Shown here: positions 58,406 through 64,000 of the stretch, in pieces
How positions within the stretch are numbered: position 1 is the stretch's first letter
How the letters are laid out: every line of letters starts with the position of its first letter
Origin: Thermoleophilia bacterium
GTDB taxonomy: Bacteria > Actinomycetota > Thermoleophilia > UBA2241
Assembly: GCA_041393415.1 (NCBI GenBank)
Contig: JAWKKE010000003.1
Coordinates: 62,001 to 126,000 of the forward strand
Length of the DNA: 64,000 nucleotides
Reading direction: 5' to 3'
Made by a program: the position numbers and the translations under genes
Notes under the pieces: model-generated
Told to the model about the DNA's origin: nothing
The model's input: the letters and a program-made list of their open reading frames with translations, nothing else
The model's database searches: none

Positions 58406-60226
58406 CTAACGCTTGTGCCTCGGGGGTTGAGATGCATGTCGTGGCAGATGCAGGCAGAAGGTGCTGCCGCTACCAAGCTCGCTTCTGAGCGACACTCGGC
58501 CACTGTGAGCTTGAGCCACGTGCTTCACGATCGCCAGCCCGAGTCCCGTCCCGCCAAGGTCGCGACTGCGTGCTCGGTCCACGCGATAGAACCGTTCGAA
58601 GAGCCGTGGCTGGTGCTCGCGTGCAATTCCTGGTCCCTGATCGGTGACTTCAACAGTGACCTCATCGGTGGACTGCAATGCGCTGATGGTCACCGCTGTG
58701 TCGCTCGGGCTGTACTTAATCGCGTTGTCGATGAGGTTCACGAGCGCTTGTTCGATGAGCGGCGCATTCCCCGGCACGACCACGGGACCTGATGCGTGAA
58801 GCGAGAGCTTGATGGTCTTGGCGTTGGCGGCAACGCTGCACAGTTCGACGGCGCTGGCCATGACAGTCTGCAGGTCGACGTCGCCGAAGGGGCCTGGTCG
58901 TAGAACATCGGCCTCGAGCTCGGAGAGCGCCAGAAGATCGGCCGTGATCGAGTTGAGGCGCTCGGCCTGGCCGGCGATGATGCGCAAGAATGTGTCGCGC
59001 GTCTGAGGATCATCCGCGGCCCCCTCGAGGAGTGTTTCCGCGAAACCCTTGATGGCTGTGAGTGGCGTCCTGAGCTCATGAGACACGTTGGCCACGAAGT
59101 CGCTGCGGACGGACTCGAGTCGCTTCAGTCGCGTTACGTCGTTGAGCACGACGACGGCTCCCACGGATTGACCGCCATCGGGGCTGTGCAGGCGCGTGCC
59201 GTTCGCCTGCAATGTCGTTGGGATTCTGTCGGTCCAGAGCGTGATCTCACGCTCGACGGGGGCGTTGCCGGCAAGCGTCTCTTGGACCACACGTTGCAGC
59301 TCGGCGTTGCGGACCACTTCTTGGATGCTGTGGCCTACAACGGATGAGCCTTCGCGACCCAGGAGTCTGGTGGCGGCGTTGTTGGCTGTGATCACGCGTT
59401 CCTCGACGTCGACGGCGATCACTGCTTCCACCATGCTGGCGAGCACGGCTTCACGCTCATTGCGTTCTCGTGTCAAGGTCTGGATCTCGTCGGCGATACG
59501 CTCTGCCATACTGTTCAGGCTTTCGGCTACCGCCGCGAACTCTGCCGTACGGGGCACGGCCAGCTTGTGCTCCAGATCACCGGCCGCGAAGCGCACGGCG
59601 CCATCTCTCAGACGTTCCATTTGGTGGCTGATGCTCCGGGAGACGAGAAGGCCGATCAGCGCGGTCAAAGCAGCCACGGCCGTTGCCCCGACGGCGATTC
59701 GCCAGGAGAGCTGTGGCAGCGCGTCGTTGATGGATGCGAGCGGCATGGCGGCGCGTACGACGGCCACCACTTCTCCGTCTTGCTCCAAGGGTACTGCGAC
59801 GTACATCTCATCCTTCTTCAGAGTCGAGCTGAAGCGGACTGACTGACCAATCTCGCTCCGGAGCGCTTGCTTGAACTCAGGCCGATCCGCGTGACTAGTG
59901 AGTGTGCTGGGGTCCGCTGCGCTCTCTGCCAGGACGGTCCCAGGGTCCTCGCCACTGCTCTCGCCGGCGATCACTGTGTACCGTGTCTGCGATGCTGCCC
60001 CAAGGCGGACGATAGTTGCCTGCAGCATTCCCCGACTCTTCTCGTCAAGCAGTGGTCGTACCTCCTCGAGCACAAGTGCGGCTCGCGCTTGGAGGCCATC
60101 GGCTGTCCGATCGAGGTAGAAGTCTCGCGCCGTGCCGAGGGCGAGTCCTCCCATGGCGAGAACTCCGAGAATGGCGACGACGAGGTAGGTGGCGTAGATG
60201 CGCCAGAAGAGGCGAGTGCGGCGCAC
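58406..60226 (-). CDS. phoR: Phosphate-regulon sensor histidine kinase PhoR
   Basis: About 606 aa from a GTG 1 nt after the phoP stop. Two helices (YLVVAILGVLAMGGLALG and AVGATAVAALTALIGLLVS) flank an extracytoplasmic sensor; HAMP, a PAS domain (~265-375), HisKA FVANVSHELRTPLTAIKGFA and HATPase (NLIDNAIKYSPSD, DQGPGI, GGTGLGLAIVKHV) follow. Position beside pst-phoU supports PhoR. It is convergent with phoU. Confidence 0.95.
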   Translation of the reverse strand: MRRTRLFWRIYATYLVVAILGVLAMGGLALGTARDFYLDRTADGLQARAALVLEEVRPLLDEKSRGMLQATIVRLGAASQTRYTVIAGESSGEDPGTVLAESAADPSTLTSHADRPEFKQALRSEIGQSVRFSSTLKKDEMYVAVPLEQDGEVVAVVRAAMPLASINDALPQLSWRIAVGATAVAALTALIGLLVSRSISHQMERLRDGAVRFAAGDLEHKLAVPRTAEFAAVAESLNSMAERIADEIQTLTRERNEREAVLASMVEAVIAVDVEERVITANNAATRLLGREGSSVVGHSIQEVVRNAELQRVVQETLAGNAPVEREITLWTDRIPTTLQANGTRLHSPDGGQSVGAVVVLNDVTRLKRLESVRSDFVANVSHELRTPLTAIKGFAETLLEGAADDPQTRDTFLRIIAGQAERLNSITADLLALSELEADVLRPGPFGDVDLQTVMASAVELCSVAANAKTIKLSLHASGPVVVPGNAPLIEQALVNLIDNAIKYSPSDTAVTISALQSTDEVTVEVTDQGPGIAREHQPRLFERFYRVDRARSRDLGGTGLGLAIVKHVAQAHSGRVSLRSELGSGSTFCLHLPRHASQPPRHKR

Positions 60227-60227
60227 G

Positions 60228-60929
60228 CTACTCGTCCCGCAGCCTGTACCCGACTCCGCGAACGGTCTCGATGAGGGGGCCGTCTTGGCCGAGCTTGCGG
60301 CGCAAGGACACGATGTGGACGTCGACCGAGCGATCGGTGACGAACCGCTCCGCGGCAAGAGCATCGTCTCCCTGAGCCGCGTCCACGATCTGTTGTCGAG
60401 TGAAGACCCATCCTGGCCGACGAGCGAGAAAGTGGAGTATGCGGAACTCGCCGGCAGTCAGGGCCACAGCCCCGTCGCTGCCGACGACTTCGTGCTTGCC
60501 GGGGTGAATCGCAATCGGGCCAACGTGAAGCACCGAAGATTCGTGAAGCTCTGAACCACTGCGACGCAAGATTGCCCTGACGCGCGCCACGAGCACGCGG
60601 GGGCTGAATGGTTTGACTACGTAGTCCGAGGCTCCGAGCTCCAGTCCTGCGACGACATCCGCTTCCCCGCTCTTCGCGGTCAGCATGAGAATCGGAATGT
60701 GGCTTGTCTTCGCCTCGCTCTTGAGGCGACGACAGACTTCGAGACCATCCACGCCGGGCAGCATGAGGTCTAGGATCACGAGGTCGACCGTTCTGGTCCT
60801 CGCGGCCGTCAGTGCCGCTTCTCCCGATGCCGCATAGGTGGTGACATACCCTTCCTTCGTCAGGTTGTACTCAAGGAGGGCGCCGATGTCGCGTTCGTCG
60901 TCGACGACGAGGATATGCTCGTTGGGCAT
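60228..60929 (-). CDS. phoP: Phosphate-regulon response regulator PhoP/PhoB
   Basis: 233-aa OmpR-type regulator: VVDDERDIGALLEYNLTKEG, phospho-Asp in LVILDLMLPGVDG, Lys in YVVKPFSPRVL, winged helix with LTAGEFRILHFLARRPGWVF and DVHIVSLRRKLG ... GVGYRL. Immediately upstream of phoR. A possible autoregulatory PHO box lies 50 nt upstream. Confidence 0.95.
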   Translation of the reverse strand: MPNEHILVVDDERDIGALLEYNLTKEGYVTTYAASGEAALTAARTRTVDLVILDLMLPGVDGLEVCRRLKSEAKTSHIPILMLTAKSGEADVVAGLELGASDYVVKPFSPRVLVARVRAILRRSGSELHESSVLHVGPIAIHPGKHEVVGSDGAVALTAGEFRILHFLARRPGWVFTRQQIVDAAQGDDALAAERFVTDRSVDVHIVSLRRKLGQDGPLIETVRGVGYRLRDE

Positions 60930-60970
60930 GGCTGCTCACAAAGGAGAGGATGTGGCACGGCGAACAGTAC

Positions 60971-60993
60971 AACCCTCTTGTTAGGAGAGGGTT
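60971..60993. terminator. Hairpin AACCCTCT-N7-AGAGGGTT after the HAD gene
   Basis: 8-bp perfect stem with 7-nt loop, located between the HAD-phosphatase stop and phoP (both minus strand). It may end the HAD transcript. It overlaps the candidate PHO box. Confidence 0.45.
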
Positions 60994-60995
60994 AG
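60978..60995 (-). promoter_or_regulatory. Candidate PHO box upstream of phoP
   Basis: On the minus strand CTAACCC-tctc-CTAACAA: direct repeats at 11-bp spacing. TGTACT (60971-60966) downstream may be the -10. Confidence 0.4.
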
Positions 60996-60998
60996 CGT

Positions 60999-61697
60999 CT
61001 AGGCGAGGATTGCGTTGTACACGGCCTGCCACTCCCCCATGTCGGCGAACACGTAGTCCGGCTGATGGGCGATGAGATCCGCGACCGTGTAGCGACCGGT
61101 AGCCACAGCGATCGTTCGGACGCCGAGATCCGCGCCGCAGGTGATGTCGGCCGGCGTGTCGCCGATGATGACGATTTCCTTGCCGGCGAAGCGATGGCCC
61201 GTCAGTGAGCGGGCGCGTTCAACGGCGATTGCGGGGAGATCGGGGCGCTTCTCTGAGTCGGAGCCATATGCTGCAACCCGGAAGTGAGGGAGGAGTTCGG
61301 TGGGCGCGAGCTTGAGCCGGGCTCCCGGCTCCACGTTTCCTGTGAGCAGACCGACGATGGTGCGTCGGTCGGCGGCCAGCGCCGTGATGAGCGCTTGCAC
61401 TCCCGGCAAGACCTCGACATGGCCGACGCTGATCTCGTGCTCGAGCAGCTCAACGTAGCGCGTGAGGCAGTCGGGGAGACGGTCCTCGATGGTCTGCGCG
61501 AGCGCATCATCCCCCGTGCTCCACAGCGCGACTATGTCGCGCACGATGGCAGGATCGGTGCGACCGTGGAAACTGTACGCGCCAAGATCTCCCTCGGCGC
61601 CGTAGACCTCGCGGACGGCGCGGAGGATCGCTCGAGTGCCGGCGCCGTGCCCGTCGATCAGTGTGCAATCGATGTCGAATAGAACGAGACGCTCCAT
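60999..61697 (-). CDS. HAD-family hydrolase (phosphoglycolate-phosphatase-like)
   Basis: 232-aa HAD phosphatase. Motif I is VLFDIDCTLID (nucleophile and acid Asp), motif II LLTGN, the motif III Lys is in SEKRPDLPAIAVERA, and motif IV IIGDTPADITCGADLG. A helical cap follows motif I (residues ~17-85), as in subfamily I (Gph-like). TATAAT lies 6 nt before the ATG: the clearest leaderless start in the window. The substrate is unknown. Confidence 0.9.
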   Translation of the reverse strand: MERLVLFDIDCTLIDGHGAGTRAILRAVREVYGAEGDLGAYSFHGRTDPAIVRDIVALWSTGDDALAQTIEDRLPDCLTRYVELLEHEISVGHVEVLPGVQALITALAADRRTIVGLLTGNVEPGARLKLAPTELLPHFRVAAYGSDSEKRPDLPAIAVERARSLTGHRFAGKEIVIIGDTPADITCGADLGVRTIAVATGRYTVADLIAHQPDYVFADMGEWQAVYNAILA

Positions 61698-61703
61698 GGA
61701 TCG

Positions 61704-61709
61704 ATTATA
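61704..61709 (-). promoter_or_regulatory. -10 hexamer TATAAT, leaderless HAD gene
   Basis: Perfect TATAAT on the minus strand, 6 nt upstream of the ATG at 61697. Confidence 0.65.
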
Positions 61710-61762
61710 GGCGACTCCTGTGCGGCCACGTCCTTGGCAGGTGGATGGACGCCCACAGCGCG

Positions 61763-61782
61763 TTCTCAGCCACCCCTGAGAA
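61763..61782. promoter_or_regulatory. Inverted repeat TTCTCAG-N6-CTGAGAA upstream of htrA
   Basis: 7-bp dyad centred about 80 nt before the htrA ATG and 20 nt before a -10-like TACAAC (61802-61807). It could be an operator for an envelope-stress regulator. Confidence 0.45.
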
Positions 61783-61853
61783 AGCTCGCAGAGCGGGACG
61801 GTACAACGTGATCGTGACGACGATGTGGCGCAGGCGATCTCGAAGGAGCATAC

Positions 61854-63047
61854 ATGTCACGAAAGACGCTCGTGAAGTCATTCTTGGGTGGGGCAATCTC
61901 CATCGTTGCGATTCTGGTCTTGCTGGTCGCGGTTGGCGTGCTGCCGCTCAAGACCGAAACGCGCACGGTTGTGCAGCAGACAGTGTCGACGGCGGAAACC
62001 ACCACCGTTGCGGCTACTGGGAGCGAGCTCACGCCGGAGGAGATCTATGACAAGTATGCCGAAGGGGTCGTTGAGGTCTTGGCGACTTTCTCGCAGTCGT
62101 CTGCGAGTGGCCCATTTGGCGCGTCAAGCGGATCATCTCAAGCGCTCGGCTCCGGCTTTGTGGTGTCCGCAGACGGCAGCATTATGACCAGCGCGCACGT
62201 CGTGTCTGACAACGGTGTCGTCGCCGAATCCGTCAGCGTCGTTTTCAAAGACGATGGGCTCGGCATGAAGAGTGTGGACGCAACGATCGTGGGGGTCGAC
62301 GAGACCAGTGATGTTGCGCTGCTCAAGGTTGATCCCAGCAAGACGCCCGATCTCGTGCCGCTGGTGCTCGGCGATTCCAGCGCGGTCAGTCCCGGCGAAG
62401 AAGTCGTCGCAATCGGCAATCCTCTCGGGTACGACTTCTCAGTGACGAGCGGGATCGTGTCGGCCGTGCATCGAAACCTCGAGTCGCCCAACGGCTCGGT
62501 CATTCCCAACGGGATTCAGACGGATGCCGCGATCAACTCCGGCAACTCGGGAGGACCTCTCTTCAATGCGCAAGGTCAGGTCATCGGCATCAATGAACAG
62601 ATCGCCACAGAGTCCGGTGGCAATGAGGGCTTGGGGTTTGCGGTGCCAATCAACACCGCGGAGAAGGTGATGGAGCAGCTCCAGGCGAGCGGCAAGGTCA
62701 CGTATGCGTACCTCGGAGTTCAGGGACAGACGCTGACGACCGACGTGGCTGAGGCGCTCGGCATCGATGCCGAGAACGGCGTGCTCATAGCCAGCGTTGC
62801 GAGCGGCAGCCCCGCCGAAGAGGCAGGTCTTCGTGGCGGTAGTCAGCAGACGGTGGTGCAGGGTCAGGTATACGTGCTTGGCGGCGACGTGATTACCGCG
62901 GTGAATGGAGAGAGCCTGGACAGTGCCGACGAGCTCGTGGCGGCTATTAACGAGCTGAGCCCAGGCGATGAAGTGACGTTGACGATTGTCCGTGATGGCG
63001 ACAGCAAGGAGATAAGCGTCACGCTGGGTGAGCGGCCGACGACGTAA
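61854..63047 (+). CDS. HtrA/DegP-type serine protease with PDZ domain
   Basis: 397-aa membrane-anchored S1C protease: one N-terminal helix (FLGGAISIVAILVLLVAVGV), then catalytic His in MTSAHVVSDNG, Asp in ETSDVALLKVD and Ser in NSGNSGGPLFNAQG, and one PDZ domain (~285-395; YLGVQGQTLTTDVAEALG). It degrades or refolds damaged envelope proteins. AAGGAG lies 5 nt before ATG. Confidence 0.96.
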   Translation: MSRKTLVKSFLGGAISIVAILVLLVAVGVLPLKTETRTVVQQTVSTAETTTVAATGSELTPEEIYDKYAEGVVEVLATFSQSSASGPFGASSGSSQALGSGFVVSADGSIMTSAHVVSDNGVVAESVSVVFKDDGLGMKSVDATIVGVDETSDVALLKVDPSKTPDLVPLVLGDSSAVSPGEEVVAIGNPLGYDFSVTSGIVSAVHRNLESPNGSVIPNGIQTDAAINSGNSGGPLFNAQGQVIGINEQIATESGGNEGLGFAVPINTAEKVMEQLQASGKVTYAYLGVQGQTLTTDVAEALGIDAENGVLIASVASGSPAEEAGLRGGSQQTVVQGQVYVLGGDVITAVNGESLDSADELVAAINELSPGDEVTLTIVRDGDSKEISVTLGERPTT

Positions 63048-63209
63048 GGTGCGGACGCTCGGTCGCGAGCGTTCCTGCGAATCTCACGTGAGCCGGGGTG
63101 CTGGTTGCATCGTGGGGAGATCGAGGCTCAGGCGCTGGCGGTCAGAGCACTGTGGTCGAAGGGCAAGATCTCGTCAGCGGGCAGTTCGAAGCCTGGCGAG
63201 CACATGGAA

Positions 63210-63254
63210 ACAGGTGTGGGCGATGCGGTACACGAACGCATCGCCCACACCTGT
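63210..63254. terminator. 18-bp terminator hairpin between htrA and the DAHP synthase gene
   Basis: ACAGGTGTGGGCGATGCG pairs perfectly with CGCATCGCCCACACCTGT around a 9-nt loop. It separates convergent genes; the rest of 63048-63337 shows nothing else. Confidence 0.8.
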
Positions 63255-63337
63255 GGCAGCTCTGGCCCGAGCGCTTCAGAGCGTCGGGCGTCTACAATCG
63301 AGCAATCGCGAGCTTCGTACTCGCGCTTCCGTGCGTG

Positions 63338-64000
63338 CTAGTCGCGCACGCTCTTGGGTCTAAGCATCTCCGCCAGTTGAAAGGCCACGTCGAGGGATTG
63401 CCGGGCGTTCAGCCTTGGGTCGCAGAGTGTCGAGTAGTGCACTCCGAGGTCCGCCTCCGTGACGGGTTCCGCACCGCCTACGCACTCGGTGACGTCGTCG
63501 CCGGTGAACTCGAGGTGAACTCCTCCCGGCCAGACGCCTTCGCATGTGCACACGTTGAAGAAGCCGCGGAGCTCTCTCATGATGTCGTCGAAGTGCCGGG
63601 TCTTGACACCGCTGGGGGTGACGAGTCCGTTCGCATGCATTGGGTCGCACGCCCACACCACGGGATGTCCGGCGTTGTGTACCGCGCGGATGAGTGGCGG
63701 GAGGAGTTCCTCGATGCGGTCCGCGCCCAGGCGTGTGATGAGTGTCAATCGACCTGGTTCGCGACGAGGATCGAGTCGCTCACAGAGTGCGACTATGTCG
63801 TCCTCGCGAGCCTCGGGTCCGAACTTGCAGGCGACGGGGTTGTGTACGCCGGCGAAGAAGTCGACGTGCGCGCCGTCTACCTGGCGAGTTCTCTCGCCGA
63901 TCCAGATGAGATGAGCTGAGCAGTCGTACCAGTCGCCGGTAAGGCTGTCGCGTCGCGTCAGGCCCTCCTCGTACGGGAGAAGCAGGCCCTCATGGCTGGT
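63338..64000 (-). CDS. Class II (plant-type) DAHP synthase, partial: N-terminus beyond window
   Basis: First step of the shikimate pathway: condenses phosphoenolpyruvate and erythrose 4-phosphate. The visible C-terminal ~220 residues match class II enzymes: TSHEGLLLPYEEGLTRRDS, SAHLIWIGERTRQVDGAHVD, VVWACDPMHANG, GVKTRHFDDIMREL, WPGGVHLEFTGDDVTECVGG and CDPRLNARQSLDVAFQLAE. The metal-binding His (DPMH), Glu (HLE) and Asp (CDPR) are kept. Two positions differ from the usual DPMHGNT and HxxxGTHPGG patterns. Class II is typical of actinobacteria. Confidence 0.93.
   Translation of the reverse strand, partial: TSHEGLLLPYEEGLTRRDSLTGDWYDCSAHLIWIGERTRQVDGAHVDFFAGVHNPVACKFGPEAREDDIVALCERLDPRREPGRLTLITRLGADRIEELLPPLIRAVHNAGHPVVWACDPMHANGLVTPSGVKTRHFDDIMRELRGFFNVCTCEGVWPGGVHLEFTGDDVTECVGGAEPVTEADLGVHYSTLCDPRLNARQSLDVAFQLAEMLRPKSVRD

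Noticed and set aside
1..64000. CRISPR arrays, insertion sequences, integrases, prophage genes or toxin-antitoxin pairs
   Set aside because: No regularly spaced repeats, transposase or recombinase motifs, or terminal inverted repeats were found on either strand.

Overview
The window is a GC-rich bacterial chromosome segment with about 56 protein genes, one tRNA and no mobile element, phage, rRNA or CRISPR array. Several features point to an actinobacterial lineage (perhaps a Thermoleophilia- or Coriobacteriia-like group, low confidence). These are a class II (plant-type) DAHP synthase, a bifunctional-nuclease gene, many GTG/TTG starts, and a recurring arrangement in which a TANANT -10 hexamer lies only about 6-10 nt before the start codon (leaderless mRNAs).

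Layout. 1-2.2 kb (minus): a glycine-cleavage/lipoylation operon, gcvH, a LipM-like octanoyltransferase and lpdA (cut by the window edge). Next come tRNA-Ile(GAT), a bifunctional nuclease, chorismate mutase, a DegT-type aminotransferase and a DUF354 protein. 6-14.6 kb: a sulfonate island with a LysR regulator, a class III aminotransferase (probably taurine:pyruvate), sulfoacetaldehyde acetyltransferase (xsc), a taurine-type ABC transporter split between divergent transcripts, phosphosulfolactate synthase (comA) and a histidine phosphatase. 14.6-17.2 kb: an SGNH-like protein paired with an MBOAT O-acyltransferase. 18.3-32.8 kb: a long, tightly overlapping plus-strand surface-polysaccharide operon with a Wzx flippase, glycosyltransferases, an O-antigen-ligase-like protein, two tandem paralogous ATP-grasp ligases, a deacetylase-glycosyltransferase fusion, a PIG-L deacetylase, a third ATP-grasp enzyme and a Wzz-like protein.

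32.8-48.8 kb: an agmatinase-family protein that has lost one metal ligand, a REC-GGDEF(degenerate)-EAL protein, and trpB2 preceded by a newly recognised Trp-codon leader peptide with alternative hairpins. Then follow an OmpR/histidine-kinase pair, a membrane protein with a catalytically dead M28 peptidase domain, a kinase with a REC-DUF4388-Roadblock regulator, a very long Pro/Ala-rich YtxH-type protein and rarA. 48.8-52.3 kb: the dTDP-rhamnose genes rmlA-rmlC-rmlD-rmlB, which probably feed the surface polysaccharide. 52.3-61.7 kb: an L,D-transpeptidase, the phosphate regulon pstSCAB-phoU with the convergent phoP-phoR pair, and a HAD phosphatase. The window ends with an HtrA protease and the 3' part of a class II DAHP synthase.

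Together the genes describe a cell that imports and desulfonates taurine-like sulfonates, may also make sulfolactate, builds a rhamnose-containing and possibly amino-acid-decorated surface glycan, and responds to phosphate limitation. The most novel items are the trp leader, the sulfonate-breakdown/ComA juxtaposition, the multi-ATP-grasp glycan operon and the pseudo-enzymes. All function calls come from reading motifs by eye; no database search was run.
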